From Neoalteromonas arenosi (GTDB lineage Bacteria > Pseudomonadota > Gammaproteobacteria > Enterobacterales > Alteromonadaceae), in NCBI RefSeq assembly GCF_030362855.1, contig NZ_JAUCBP010000001.1, forward strand, positions 1 through 64,000: 64,000 nt of DNA, written 5' to 3'. The notes under the pieces were generated by a model. The model searched no databases, was not told the DNA's origin, and saw only the letters and a program-made list of their open reading frames with translations. Made by a program: the position numbers and the translations under genes. Below are positions 12,986 to 21,856 of the stretch, piece by piece; positions within the stretch are counted from its first letter, which is position 1, and each line of letters opens with the position of its first letter.

Positions 12986-13256
12986 TGAGTTCACCTCTTT
13001 GTATCTGATAAACGCACTTACGTTTGTTTATCAGGGTTCACAGATTGATACCTAGATAATTGCTTATCGTCGGTACCGCTCTACGGTGTTCGTTACCCCA
13101 GAGAGTCTGAGTCGAAACCACCGTCTGCGCAGGCAATTAATTAAGTGGGCGTTAATGTAGAAGTTCTCTTACCTCTTCTACCGCACCGCACCTGCGGTCT
13201 TGGACGGGAGCCACAATTTTAGCTGCGGCTCCAACCCATATTTTTTACAGAGAAAT
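12986..13256 (-). promoter_or_regulatory. rplJ leader, probable L10-binding autoregulatory RNA
   Basis: The 271-bp interval between rplA and rplJ contains several inverted repeats on the minus strand: GGAGCC/GGCTCC (about 13207-13230), ACCGCA-GG-TGCGGT next to it, and CTGATAAAC/GTTTATCAG (13005-13034) just before the Shine-Dalgarno sequence. Its position matches the L10 leader of enterobacteria, where the L10-L12 complex binds and represses translation. The interval may also hold a promoter. The assignment rests on position and structure, not on a covariance search. Confidence 0.65.
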
Positions 13257-13949
13257 TTAGCTTAGTGTTGACTGGTCAAGCTGAACGCCTGCACCCATTG
13301 TCGTGCTTAAGCTAACTTTTTTGATGTATGTACCTTTAGCTGAAGAAGGCTTAGCTTTCTTCAATGCTTCAAGCAATGCTTCAAGGTTTTCTTTGATCTG
13401 GTTTTCTTCAAACGCAATCTTACCGATTGACGCGTGAATGATACCGTTCTTATCGTTACGGTAACGAACCTGACCAGCCTTGGCATTTTTAACAGCCGTT
13501 GCAACATCTGGTGTTACTGTGCCAGTTTTAGGGTTGGGCATTAGGCCGCGTGGACCTAAGATTTGACCTAATTGACCAACAACGCGCATCGCGTCTGGGC
13601 TAGCAACTACAACGTCAAAGTTCATTTCGCCTTTTTTAACTTGCTCTGCCAAGTCGTCCATACCAACGATGTCTGCACCTGCTTCTTTAGCAGCTTCAGC
13701 GTTAGCGCCTTGAGTGAACACTGCAACGCGTACATCTTTACCAGTACCGTTAGGTAGTACAGTTGCACCACGTACGTTTTGGTCAGATTTCTTTGCGTCG
13801 ATACCAAGGTTAACAGCAACGTCAACACTTTCAGCGAACTTAGCAGTCGCTAGTTCTTTTAACAAAGCAACAGCTTCAGTAATTGGGTATTCTTTAGTTG
13901 CGTCTACTTTTTCTGCGATTAGACGAGCGCGCTTAGATAACTTTGCCAT
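13257..13949 (-). CDS. rplA: 50S ribosomal protein L1
   Basis: L1 is the mobile stalk protein that helps release deacylated tRNA from the E site and represses the rplKA mRNA. It has 230 residues, starts [16 protein letters not shown], and carries the characteristic [14 protein letters not shown] segment and the conserved [14 protein letters not shown] signature of the second domain. It lies 4 bp after rplK, so the two are translationally coupled. It is followed by the rplJ leader. Confidence 0.98.
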   Translation of the reverse strand: MAKLSKRARLIAEKVDATKEYPITEAVALLKELATAKFAESVDVAVNLGIDAKKSDQNVRGATVLPNGTGKDVRVAVFTQGANAEAAKEAGADIVGMDDLAEQVKKGEMNFDVVVASPDAMRVVGQLGQILGPRGLMPNPKTGTVTPDVATAVKNAKAGQVRYRNDKNGIIHASIGKIAFEENQIKENLEALLEALKKAKPSSAKGTYIKKVSLSTTMGAGVQLDQSTLS

Positions 13950-13953
13950 TCTC

Positions 13954-14382
13954 TTAGCCCTCTACGTTCAAACCCATGCTGCGAGCAGAACCCGCAATGG
14001 TGTTTACTGCTGCGTCTAAGTCAGCCGCTGTTAAGTCAGGCTCTTTAGTTTTCGCAATTTCTTCTAGCTGTGCACGTGTAACAGTACCCACTTTTTCAGT
14101 GTTAGGACGGCCAGAACCGCTCTTGATACCTGCCGCTTTCTTCAATAGGAAAGACGCTGGTGGAGTACGTGTTTCGAACGTGAATGAACGATCTTCGTAA
14201 ACAGTGATAACGACTGGAACTGGAGCGCCTTTTTCGATGCTCTCTGTCTTCGCGTTAAACGCTTTACAGAATTCCATGATGTTTACGCCGTGTTGACCCA
14301 ACGCAGGACCAACTGGAGGACTTGGGTTTGCAGCACCTGCACCCACTTGTAGCTTGATATAGCCAGTTACTTTTTTAGCCAT
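13954..14382 (-). CDS. rplK: 50S ribosomal protein L11
   Basis: L11 forms the GTPase-associated centre with 23S rRNA and is needed for RelA activation by idle ribosomes. The 142-residue protein has the N-terminal proline-rich motif [19 protein letters not shown] and the C-terminal RNA-binding domain ending [12 protein letters not shown]. It normally follows nusG directly, but here 3.3 kb of other genes intervene, and the gene is read from its own promoter at 14471-14499. The leader contains sequence resembling the L1 target (see separate entry). Confidence 0.98.
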   Translation of the reverse strand: MAKKVTGYIKLQVGAGAANPSPPVGPALGQHGVNIMEFCKAFNAKTESIEKGAPVPVVITVYEDRSFTFETRTPPASFLLKKAAGIKSGSGRPNTEKVGTVTRAQLEEIAKTKEPDLTAADLDAAVNTIAGSARSMGLNVEG

Positions 14383-14385
14383 TTG

Positions 14386-14455
14386 TATTTACTCTCAGTT
14401 TGGGTAAAACGCCTCGCAAGTATTGAGATTACCTGCTCAATCGGCTCCCCGATAA
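14386..14455 (-). promoter_or_regulatory. rplK leader, possible L1 translational operator
   Basis: The untranslated leader between promoter and rplK start reads GGGGAGCCGAT ... GAGGCGTTTTACCC on the minus strand, upstream of a short AGAG ribosome site. The GGGGAGCC...GAGGCG arrangement recalls the E. coli rplKA leader where L1 binds as it does on 23S rRNA. This is a resemblance from memory and position; no structure prediction was run. Confidence 0.4.
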
Positions 14456-14470
14456 AATTTAGGGTCGCGA

Positions 14471-14499
14471 AGTATAGGTGATGATTACTAATTGTGCAA
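14471..14499 (-). promoter_or_regulatory. Sigma70 promoter of rplKA
   Basis: On the minus strand TTGCAC (-35, complement of 14494-14499) is separated by 17 bp from TATACT (-10, complement of 14471-14476), followed by a GC-rich discriminator (TCGCGACCC) typical of stringently controlled ribosomal promoters. It lies about 90 bp upstream of rplK and just after the MFS gene, which explains how rplKA is expressed after being detached from nusG. Confidence 0.8.
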
Positions 14500-14544
14500 G
14501 ATTAAATGTAGGGTAAATGTTCAAAAAACTGACTTTTTACTTCG

Positions 14545-15807
14545 TCACTTCTTCTTTTTCTGTGCTTCCACTGTTTGGCGCTCAGCAATCGTTTCATCAA
14601 TACGCGGATCAAGTGAGGCGACCATCGGTGATTGTGTGATGTCTGAACCCGCTAGTGCGTAGTCAGTCGATTCGATTTTTTCGGCTTTTTGTTTCGAGTT
14701 TATTACGGATAGCAAAACAAACATGAGTGCCGTTAATGCGCTAATAGTTGCGTATAACGCGGTATGTCCGAACCATGCCATCAACATAGCAAGTGACGCA
14801 GTGCCAATACTCGCGCCAGCGCCAAACGCAAATAAAAGCGCTGCAGATAAACCCACACGCATTTCGTCAGTAACGCGGGAATTAGCCAATGCTGAGCAAA
14901 GTGGATAGAGAGTAAAAGCAAAAAGCCCGAAAATAAACGTTAACCCCAAGGTTATGTCATATCGATTCGGAAGCATCGCCATCAAGAGGCTAGTAACGCC
15001 AATAATCAGCGCGCTAATGCGGATGAGCAAACTCCGTCTTACCCGATCGGATGCAATCCCCATTGGCCATTGAGCCAGGAGACCAGCGATAATAGTTACA
15101 GCCATAAAGGTCGCAATTTCCTTTTTAACAAAACCGACTTCACTTGCATATAGCGGTGCTAAACCGTAAAAACTACCGCTGATAATGCCAGCAAAGAAAA
15201 TTGCCGTGAGTGATTGTGGCGCTGTTCTTAAAAAATTAGTAAAGCTAATCGAAATGAGTTTCAGCGGCTTAGGGTGAATTCGGCGCGTTGTGCTAATCGG
15301 AATAATGCCAATGGCTACCGCAATACAAACAAGAAACATCGGTGCGTAGTCCAGTGTTGTAAAAAGCCCCAACGCAAACTGCCCTGCGATCATACCGATG
15401 TATGAAGTGATCATATAAAAGGAAAAAATACGGCCTCTATTCTCTGGTGCCGCTTGCTCATTTAACCAGCTTTCAAGCACCATATAATTTGACATCATTG
15501 CCATACCAACAATGAAACGCAGGACTAACCACAAATGTAAGTTGTCACTTAAACCGTGAAACGCGACACACACGAGCACTAAGGCTGTGCTTGCCGCAAA
15601 TGTGCGTATGTGACCAACAGACTTGATCCAGAAATAGCCTAATCTCGATCCCATCAGCAGGCCAAAATAATAGCAGGAGGTGAGGAAACCGACCCAAAAA
15701 GTAGACTCGCCTCTTTGCCCCATATATAAGGCAACATACGTCGTTAACAAGCCTGTTCCCGCCACGAGGAAGAGATTGGTTGTGTATAACGATAGAAACG
15801 CATTCAT
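14545..15807 (-). CDS. MFS transporter, YcaD-like
   Basis: This is a 420-residue inner-membrane protein with about 12 hydrophobic segments and the major-facilitator fold. The N-terminal half carries MGQRGESTFWVGFLTS and the pattern SYYMVLESWLN-like ... ENRGRIFSFYMITSY found in the uncharacterised YcaD/UMF2 group of MFS proteins. The C-terminal tail after residue 380 is polar and ends in lysines. The substrate is unknown. It lies between rplK and a divergent GST gene, inside the interrupted nusG-rplK region, and has no functional link to ribosomal genes that I can see. Confidence 0.8.
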   Translation of the reverse strand: MNAFLSLYTTNLFLVAGTGLLTTYVALYMGQRGESTFWVGFLTSCYYFGLLMGSRLGYFWIKSVGHIRTFAASTALVLVCVAFHGLSDNLHLWLVLRFIVGMAMMSNYMVLESWLNEQAAPENRGRIFSFYMITSYIGMIAGQFALGLFTTLDYAPMFLVCIAVAIGIIPISTTRRIHPKPLKLISISFTNFLRTAPQSLTAIFFAGIISGSFYGLAPLYASEVGFVKKEIATFMAVTIIAGLLAQWPMGIASDRVRRSLLIRISALIIGVTSLLMAMLPNRYDITLGLTFIFGLFAFTLYPLCSALANSRVTDEMRVGLSAALLFAFGAGASIGTASLAMLMAWFGHTALYATISALTALMFVLLSVINSKQKAEKIESTDYALAGSDITQSPMVASLDPRIDETIAERQTVEAQKKKK

Positions 15808-15946
15808 ACAATCACTTTACCACTCGGTTGAAGAGGCTCTTGAACAATGCAGCAAGATACACATTGGCGATACTAATCGCAATTGAAAAGCCGGTAGTTT
15901 TGTGTCACAACTGGGCTGATTGAGTTAAACATAGGCCAATATATCG

Positions 15947-16576
15947 ATGATCTCCATATACAGTTTCCCGGGCACTCGAGGCGTTCGAGTTACATGGGCC
16001 GCAGAGGAATTGGGCACAGCTTACGAATACAAAATTATCAATTTGTATCAAGGCGAACATAAGCAACCGGAATATTTAGCCATATCGCCGACGGCAAAAG
16101 TCCCTGTGATTAAAGACGGTAACACGGTAATAGCCGAGTCGGGAGCGATTTTGACCTACTTGGCTGATTGTGCTGGCAAATTGATCCCACCAACAGCGAC
16201 TCCGGAGCGCGCATGTTACGAACAAATGATGTATTTCGTAATGACAGAGTTAGAGCAACCGCTATGGACCATGGGTAAGCACAAGTTTGCGCTTCCCGAA
16301 GTTAAGCGCATTGCTGCCAACCTCGAATTGGGTGCTTGGGAATTCCAACAAGCGCTTGCGATCTTTGCCCAGCTACTTGGTGATCGTCAATATGTGTTAG
16401 GCGACGAGTTTTCTGTTGCCGATATCGCCGCAGGGCACACTTTATCTTGGGCGCAGGGTTTTAAACAGCCACTGACTCATGACAATGTAATTGCCTATGC
16501 TGATCGAGTACTGGCACGGCCAGCTTTGGCCAAAGCCCGCGAAGTTGAAGCACAAGCCAAGGCGTCGTTGGCTTAG
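15947..16576 (+). CDS. Glutathione S-transferase family protein
   Basis: This 209-residue cytosolic protein has an N-terminal thioredoxin-like domain beginning [17 protein letters not shown]; the glutathione-binding segment is TAKVPVI followed by the ESGAIL motif (cis-Pro and Glu-Ser pair). The C-terminal all-helical domain contains the capping motif [12 protein letters not shown] near residue 160. It probably conjugates or reduces electrophiles, but the substrate is not predictable. It runs divergently from the MFS gene and convergently with upp; the two stop codons overlap (16573-16576). Confidence 0.85.
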   Translation: MISIYSFPGTRGVRVTWAAEELGTAYEYKIINLYQGEHKQPEYLAISPTAKVPVIKDGNTVIAESGAILTYLADCAGKLIPPTATPERACYEQMMYFVMTELEQPLWTMGKHKFALPEVKRIAANLELGAWEFQQALAIFAQLLGDRQYVLGDEFSVADIAAGHTLSWAQGFKQPLTHDNVIAYADRVLARPALAKAREVEAQAKASLA

Positions 16577-17202
16577 CGAGTACCGAAAATTTTATCGCCT
16601 GCGTCACCCAAGCCTGGCAAAATATAGCCCTTGTCGTTGAGACAACGGTCGACGCCGGCGACATAGATATCTATCTCAGGATGTTTAGCAGCTACCGCGG
16701 CTATGCCCTCGGGTGCCGCAACTAAACACAACGCCATGATGTGTTTGCAGCCTTTTTGCTTGAGCAAATCAATGGTAGCAACCAAGGTGCCGCCAGTCGC
16801 AAGCATCGGGTCGATGATAAGAGCTGTGCGTTTATCAACATCTTTAACCACTTTGTCAAAATATGCGACAGGCTGTAAAGTCTCTTCATCGCGATACAAA
16901 CCTACCACACTGATTTTAGCGTTAGGGATCAAGTTCATGACACCATCGAGCATCCCAAGGCCGGCACGCAGAATGGGCACAACCGTCATTTTTTTGCCTT
17001 TGATGCGTTGAACTTCAATCGGCTCTCCGGCCCACCCCTCAATCATGGTTGACTCTGTGGCCATAGCCCGGGTCGCTTCGTAGGTGAGAAGAGTACCCAG
17101 TTCATTGGTCAATTCGCGAAATTGCTTACTACTCACGCCTTCTTTGCGCATTAAACCTAGTTTGTGCTGAATGAGCGGATGTTGAATGTGTTGGACTGGC
17201 AC
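16573..17202 (-). CDS. upp: Uracil phosphoribosyltransferase
   Basis: Converts uracil and PRPP to UMP in pyrimidine salvage. The 209-residue protein carries the PRPP-binding loop [10 protein letters not shown] (Asp at residue 131) and the C-terminal uracil-recognition segment [17 protein letters not shown], both typical of Upp. The start is GTG ([16 protein letters not shown]), a normal N-terminus for the family. It is convergent with the GST gene with overlapping stops. It is often paired with a uracil permease (uraA); here the neighbour upstream is instead a PspB-like small gene. Confidence 0.96.
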   Translation of the reverse strand: MPVQHIQHPLIQHKLGLMRKEGVSSKQFRELTNELGTLLTYEATRAMATESTMIEGWAGEPIEVQRIKGKKMTVVPILRAGLGMLDGVMNLIPNAKISVVGLYRDEETLQPVAYFDKVVKDVDKRTALIIDPMLATGGTLVATIDLLKQKGCKHIMALCLVAAPEGIAAVAAKHPEIDIYVAGVDRCLNDKGYILPGLGDAGDKIFGTR

Positions 17203-17266
17203 GACGAACTCGCTGAAAAAATTGAAGTTTATTCAGTATAATTCGAGGCTTACAGATTAAAAGCCT

Positions 17267-17527
17267 TTATTGTACGCGATCCGACTTTTGCAGTTCGGCG
17301 ATTTCACTGTCAAGCTGATAGCGCTTGTCAGTCACAATGGCTTCCAACACTTCCAAACGCTTTTTTATCGAAGCAATTTCGTTCTCGTAGTTGGCTTTCT
17401 CAGAAGTTGATAACTGGCCATTCAGCTTCAGCATATCCCTTTTATGACTGGTCCATATACCGACAAATGTAATCGGTAAAACAAACAAAAATAGAATGGT
17501 TAAGACGAAAATCATACCTTCATCCAT
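17267..17527 (-). CDS. PspB-like small membrane protein
   Basis: This 86-residue protein has one N-terminal transmembrane segment (about residues 5-24) followed by a charged coiled-coil-like region, including ENEIASIKKRLEVLEAIVTD near residues 49-68. The order of membrane anchor, RLEVLE(A/S)I motif and acidic tail matches the phage-shock protein B family, whose members act with PspC at the inner membrane. No pspA, pspC or pspF is nearby, so it may be a stand-alone relative rather than part of a Psp operon. It lies between upp and the nusG terminator. Confidence 0.6.
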   Translation of the reverse strand: MDEGMIFVLTILFLFVLPITFVGIWTSHKRDMLKLNGQLSTSEKANYENEIASIKKRLEVLEAIVTDKRYQLDSEIAELQKSDRVQ

Positions 17528-17617
17528 AGCAGCGCTCCTTTTTACATTGCTGTAACGTTAGCCTACGCCGCTTTGCAGAAACTGCAAATTAGAGATGTAA
17601 CAAAAACTATCAGGCAT

Positions 17618-17647
17618 AAAAAACCCGACGTTTTGTGTCGGGTTTTT
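17618..17647 (-). terminator. Rho-independent terminator after nusG
   Basis: CCCGAC (17624-17629) pairs with GTCGGG (17637-17642) and the stem is flanked by A6 on the left and T5 on the right, so it can act on either strand. It follows the nusG stop by 16 bp on the minus strand and ends the tRNA-Trp-secE-nusG transcript. Confidence 0.85.
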
Positions 17648-17663
17648 GTGGGTTATTTTAAGC

Positions 17664-18200
17664 TTAGCCTTTTTCGACCTGACTGAACTCCAAATCGACC
17701 GGAGTAGAGCGGCCGAAAATAAGGACCGATACTTTGACGCGGTTCTTTTCGTAATCGACTTCTTCGACCACACCATTGAAGTCGGCAAACGGCCCATCGG
17801 TAACGCGTACCACTTCGCCCGGCTCGAACAATGTCTTTGGTTTTGGCTTATCAACCGACTCTTCAAGGCGGTTGAGAATGTTGTCGGCTTCACGCTGTGT
17901 AATTGGCATTGGACGATCAGATGTGCCACCAATAAAGCCCAACACGCGAGGCACGCTTTTCACTAAGTGCCAAGACTTTTCGTTCATATCCATTTCAACT
18001 AGTACGTAACCTGGATAAAACTTACGCTCAGACTTGCGCTTTTGACCTGCACGCATTTCAACAACTTCTTCAGTGGGTACAAGGATCTGACCGAAGTAGT
18101 CTTCCATGCCGTGCATCTTGATATATTCTTCAAGTGTCTTTTTTACGCGCCCTTCATACTGTGAATAGGCCTGAACAACGTACCATCTTTTCTCTGACAT
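17664..18200 (-). CDS. nusG: Transcription termination/antitermination factor NusG
   Basis: NusG binds RNA polymerase and links it to Rho or to ribosomal protein S10. The 178-residue protein has the NGN domain starting [20 protein letters not shown] and the C-terminal KOW domain with [20 protein letters not shown] near residues 126-145. It starts 2 bp after the secE stop, as in other gammaproteobacteria. Unusually, it is followed by a strong terminator and not by rplK. Confidence 0.98.
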   Translation of the reverse strand: MSEKRWYVVQAYSQYEGRVKKTLEEYIKMHGMEDYFGQILVPTEEVVEMRAGQKRKSERKFYPGYVLVEMDMNEKSWHLVKSVPRVLGFIGGTSDRPMPITQREADNILNRLEESVDKPKPKTLFEPGEVVRVTDGPFADFNGVVEEVDYEKNRVKVSVLIFGRSTPVDLEFSQVEKG

Positions 18201-18202
18201 GC

Positions 18203-18583
18203 TTATAGTCCTATTCCGGTGATGAAACCAACAACGCGAACAATGATGCCGTCAAGGCCCCATAAAAGTAGACCGACGATGACAGTTGCGACTAGCACGA
18301 TCAAGGTCGTTTGCGTTGCCTCTTGACGCGAAGGCCAAACGACCTTACGCACTTCAATGCGCGATTCTTTTGCATAGTTCAAGAACGTGCTGCCTTTTAC
18401 GGTAGATGCCGCAATAAATCCAGCAATAACCACACCAGCAACGGCTGCAAGCGCGCGATATAAGACCGACACGTCACCGTAAGCTGAGTTCCCTGCGATG
18501 ATGCCGGCAAGAATTGCGAACACAACCAACCACTTGATTGTGTCTAATGCACCACCTGATGTATTTTCTACTTTCTCGCTCAT
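18203..18583 (-). CDS. secE: Protein translocase subunit SecE
   Basis: SecE is the essential clamp of the SecYEG inner-membrane channel. The 126-residue protein has three hydrophobic segments (about residues 15-32, 42-60 and 95-120), as in the long enterobacterial form, with the conserved amphipathic helix and hinge [20 protein letters not shown] (residues 75-94) before the last, functional segment. It is directly upstream of nusG and 60 bp downstream of tRNA-Trp. Confidence 0.97.
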   Translation of the reverse strand: MSEKVENTSGGALDTIKWLVVFAILAGIIAGNSAYGDVSVLYRALAAVAGVVIAGFIAASTVKGSTFLNYAKESRIEVRKVVWPSRQEATQTTLIVLVATVIVGLLLWGLDGIIVRVVGFITGIGL

Positions 18584-18643
18584 TACCCAATTATCCTAAA
18601 ACGTTGACAACAACTCCAAGTCGCCAACTAGCATTTATCAGTT

Positions 18644-18720
18644 TGGCAGGGGTGGAGGGACTCGAACCCCCAACCATCGGTTTTGGAGACCGCTGTTCTA
18701 CCAATTCGAACTACACCCCT
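18644..18720 (-). tRNA. trnW: tRNA-Trp (anticodon CCA)
   Basis: The minus strand folds as a tRNA: acceptor stem AGGGGTG/CACCCCT, anticodon loop CTCCAAA with CCA anticodon, T arm GGGGGTTCGAGTCCCTC, discriminator G and an encoded CCA 3' end. It lies upstream of secE-nusG, where gammaproteobacteria commonly have tRNA-Trp, but no tufB intervenes. It has its own promoter at 18821-18848. Confidence 0.97.
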
Positions 18721-18820
18721 ATCTATGGGGACTGCACGTGCAATCTCCAAGTAATAGTTACACTTACCTTGTGAAGTCTCTGGTTTAGGGAATCAGGGGC
18801 ATCGCAAGGAAGGGACACGC

Positions 18821-18848
18821 ATTATACTTATTCCCAAATGGGTTACAA
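18821..18848 (-). promoter_or_regulatory. Promoter of tRNA-Trp-secE-nusG
   Basis: On the minus strand TTGTAA (-35, complement of 18843-18848), 16 bp spacer, then a perfect TATAAT (-10, complement of 18821-18826) and a G/C-rich discriminator GCGTGTCCC. These features fit a stable-RNA promoter under stringent control. It begins 19 bp inside the gap after the ABC transporter's last codons and is about 100 bp upstream of the tRNA. Confidence 0.75.
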
Positions 18849-18867
18849 GCAAGATTTCGATCCCTTT

Positions 18868-20718
18868 TTACTCCAAGCCAATGAATCCGCCTGTTTGATG
18901 AGCCCATAATTTGGCATAAATACCATTCTGCTCAAGCAGTTCCGCATGAGTCCCTGACTCAACAATTTGCCCTTTGTCCAAGACCAATAAACGATCCATT
19001 TGGGCAATAGTTGAAAGGCGGTGAGCAATGGCTAACACGGTTTTGTTTTCCATCATCTGATTAAGGCAGCCTTGAATCGCCACTTCAACCTCAGAATCCA
19101 ATGCTGAAGTCGCTTCATCCAAAATTAAAATGGGTGCGTCCTTTAGCATCACCCGTGCAATAGCTATGCGCTGACGCTGACCACCCGAAAGCTTAACCCC
19201 GCGCTCACCGACGTGTGCATCATAGCCGCGACGGTTGCTGGCATCCGACAGTAATTGAATAAAGTCGTGCGCCTCAGCTTGTTGTGCAGCGTTGATCATA
19301 GCCTCTTCAGTTGCGTCCTCTCGGCCATAGACAATATTGTCGCGCACAGACCGATGCAGAAGTGATGTATCCTGAGTGACCATACTGATTTGCGCACGTA
19401 AGCTCTCTTGGCTGACTTGCTGTATATTTTGACCATCAATTTGTACGCTGCCACCTTGGATGTCATAAAAGCGCAGCAATAAATTGACCAGGGTAGATTT
19501 ACCCGCACCACTGCGCCCCACAAGCCCAATTTTTTCTCCGGGTTTGATGGTCAAGTTGAGTTTTTCAAATACCGGGATTTTCGGCACATCGGGTTGCGCG
19601 GTGTCTTGATATGAAAAGTCCACATCTTTGAAAGTAATTCCGCCACCTCTAACAGCAAGCGGCTCCGCCTGCTTAACATCCGTGACACTTACCGGGCGCG
19701 ACAGCGTATTAATCCCATCTTGCACGGTACCGATGTTTTCAAACAGCGATGACACCTCCCACATTATCCAATGTGAAATACCGTTTAGGCGCAAGCACAG
19801 CGCAATAGCAATAGCGATATCACCCGGTGTGGCGATTTGTTCCAACCATAAATAAACCGATAGTGCCCCCATCACAAATATCAACGAGCCATTAAGGAAT
19901 TCGATACAGGCTTCTAATACCGTAACCAAACGCATCTGTGGATAAACAGTATGCAAAAAGCCGTGCATAGCTTCTTTGGCATAATCCGATTCCCGCTGAC
20001 TATGGGAGAACAGTTTTACCGTCATCATATTGGTATAACTATCAACAATTCGACCGGTCATCATTGAACGGGCATCAGCTTGGCGCTCTGATATGGCTTT
20101 CAACTTCGGCACTAATACACGCAAAATTACGATATACACAACCAGCCACACCAGCAGCGGGATACTCAAGCGCCAATCCGTCGTGAATACCAGCGCAACT
20201 ACGCTGAAAAAATACACAGCGACATAGACCATTAAGTCGAGTAATTTCATCACCGTCTCACGCACAGCCAACGCCGTTTGCATAACTTTAGTCGCTACTC
20301 GGCCAGCAAACTCATTTTGGAAAAAACTCAAACTTTGACCAATTAAATAGCGATGCGCCAACCAGCGGATCCGCATGGGATAGTTGCCCATTAGCGATTG
20401 ATGCTTGAGCATTGAATGACAGAATATCAAGCCTGGGATCAACAATAGAACGACTACGCCATAGATGATAAGCGTATCGCCTTCCTCAGCCATGAATGTC
20501 TCTGGATCGCGCTGTGAAAACCAGTCGACTAGCTGCCCCATAAAACCGAATAGCGCAACTTCCAATACGGCAATCGCTGCGCTCAATACCGAAACCAGCA
20601 GAATAACTGGCCACATGCCTTGAGTGTAATAGCGGCAAAATGCCCAAATAGTCTTAGGCGGTTGAGCCGGAGCCTCTTTCGGAAACGCCTCGGTCAAACG
20701 TTCAAAAAACGAAAACAT
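18868..20718 (-). CDS. ABC transporter, fused permease and ATPase
   Basis: This 616-residue half-transporter of the exporter type has six hydrophobic helices in residues about 35-330 and a C-terminal ATPase. Visible motifs are Walker A GRSGAGKST (about 401-409), signature LSGGQRQRIAIARVML, Walker B ILILDEATSALDSE and the H-loop IAHRLSTIAQMD. It would work as a homodimer in the inner membrane; multidrug or lipid-like export is the family's usual role, but the substrate cannot be read. It is a monocistronic-looking gene upstream of the tRNA-Trp promoter. Confidence 0.9.
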   Translation of the reverse strand: MFSFFERLTEAFPKEAPAQPPKTIWAFCRYYTQGMWPVILLVSVLSAAIAVLEVALFGFMGQLVDWFSQRDPETFMAEEGDTLIIYGVVVLLLIPGLIFCHSMLKHQSLMGNYPMRIRWLAHRYLIGQSLSFFQNEFAGRVATKVMQTALAVRETVMKLLDLMVYVAVYFFSVVALVFTTDWRLSIPLLVWLVVYIVILRVLVPKLKAISERQADARSMMTGRIVDSYTNMMTVKLFSHSQRESDYAKEAMHGFLHTVYPQMRLVTVLEACIEFLNGSLIFVMGALSVYLWLEQIATPGDIAIAIALCLRLNGISHWIMWEVSSLFENIGTVQDGINTLSRPVSVTDVKQAEPLAVRGGGITFKDVDFSYQDTAQPDVPKIPVFEKLNLTIKPGEKIGLVGRSGAGKSTLVNLLLRFYDIQGGSVQIDGQNIQQVSQESLRAQISMVTQDTSLLHRSVRDNIVYGREDATEEAMINAAQQAEAHDFIQLLSDASNRRGYDAHVGERGVKLSGGQRQRIAIARVMLKDAPILILDEATSALDSEVEVAIQGCLNQMMENKTVLAIAHRLSTIAQMDRLLVLDKGQIVESGTHAELLEQNGIYAKLWAHQTGGFIGLE

Positions 20719-20794
20719 GATGTGTAAAACCTAAAAATTGAATTGTCGCCCGAGACTTCGTCTGCGATTTAGTCTGGGACTTCGTTGGTTTACC

Positions 20795-21412
20795 TTAATA
20801 ACCTAGCTTTTCTAGCGCCGTTTTTACTGTAGCAATATGTTGCTCGCGCCATTGCTCAATGGGCGTACTGGCATCTTTTTGCGCTCGCGCGGTAGCTTTT
20901 TCTAGCGCTTGTTCAACGGTGTTTTGCGGGATCACTGCTATGCCTTCCTCGTCAGCGATAATATAGTCACCTTGCACAACTGTGACACCACCACAGACTA
21001 TTGGCCCGCGCAGCGTTCCCAACTGCTTTTTTGCGCCTGGTTTTGGTATCACGCCACGGGCGAATACCGGAAACTGCATCTCACGAATTTCGGCTAGGTC
21101 GCGGACCCGCCCATCAATAACGCAACCAGCAATACCATTCTGTTGCGCAATCGCACACACATTCCCACCGGCTAAGGCAAACTTGGGATCGCCTTGCGCA
21201 ACAATCACATCACCGGGTTGAGCTTCGTAAATTGCAGCATGAAACATCAAATGGTCACCGGGCGGACAAAACACGGTAAAAGCACGCCCAACGAGTTTTG
21301 GCGTGGGCAACCACAGTGACTGGATGGCGGGGTCGACAAACTGTTCGATCGACAACGCGTCGGCGAAATCACAGGGGGATAAGGATTTTATTTGTGCAAC
21401 TAGGCTATCCAT
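20795..21412 (-). CDS. RraA-like / 4-hydroxy-4-methyl-2-oxoglutarate aldolase family protein
   Basis: This 205-residue protein is of the RraA/HMG-CHA aldolase fold. The central segment GGNVCAIAQQNGIAGCVIDG followed by RVRD contains the Gly-rich loop and the Arg-Asp pair that bind oxo-acid and Mg in the aldolases; RNase E inhibitor RraA proteins are shorter (about 160 aa). Aldolase or oxaloacetate decarboxylase activity is therefore more likely, with the substrate open. It lies 12 bp before... the stop of the MAPEG gene upstream, so MAPEG and this gene probably share a transcript. Confidence 0.8.
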   Translation of the reverse strand: MDSLVAQIKSLSPCDFADALSIEQFVDPAIQSLWLPTPKLVGRAFTVFCPPGDHLMFHAAIYEAQPGDVIVAQGDPKFALAGGNVCAIAQQNGIAGCVIDGRVRDLAEIREMQFPVFARGVIPKPGAKKQLGTLRGPIVCGGVTVVQGDYIIADEEGIAVIPQNTVEQALEKATARAQKDASTPIEQWREQHIATVKTALEKLGY

Positions 21413-21424
21413 AACGGCTCACAC

Positions 21425-21835
21425 TTAGCTGGTAAACTTAACAAATAACATAAATAACCAGTACCCGCATAGGCCAAACTGAACCAAAAAGAGTACGAAA
21501 CGAATTTGAATAGCCAGATTACTGGTCGAAATCATATGCACAATTGATTGCGCTAACCGAGCTGCCAGCAAAACGTAAGCAAGGCCATCCGTGATTGCTG
21601 TGCTACTTGTCGCAATGGCTAACAATAATGTACCGCCAATAATCGCAAAGCTCTCACTACAGTTTGCCTGAGCCCGAGTGATCCTGTGGCCAACATCAGG
21701 CACATCAGAGCCATCTGCTGCGAATTTCAACGTCTTCATTTGCTTTGATAACACGGTTCGATACCCCGCGAGTACCAGTAATAGCAACATAGTCCAACCA
21801 ATATAACCGATCAGCGTGATGTAAGTTGCAGACAT
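21425..21835 (-). CDS. MAPEG family membrane protein
   Basis: This 136-residue integral membrane protein has four hydrophobic helices. The motif HRITRAQANCSESFAIIGG (about residues 51-69) contains the RAQxNxxE signature of MAPEG (membrane-associated proteins in eicosanoid and glutathione metabolism). Bacterial members are often glutathione-dependent but most are uncharacterised. It lies 21 bp after dbpA and 12 bp before the RraA-like gene on the same strand, suggesting one transcript. Confidence 0.85.
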   Translation of the reverse strand: MSATYITLIGYIGWTMLLLLVLAGYRTVLSKQMKTLKFAADGSDVPDVGHRITRAQANCSESFAIIGGTLLLAIATSSTAITDGLAYVLLAARLAQSIVHMISTSNLAIQIRFVLFLVQFGLCGYWLFMLFVKFTS

Positions 21836-21856
21836 AAATGTCTCCTTTTGCAGTTA

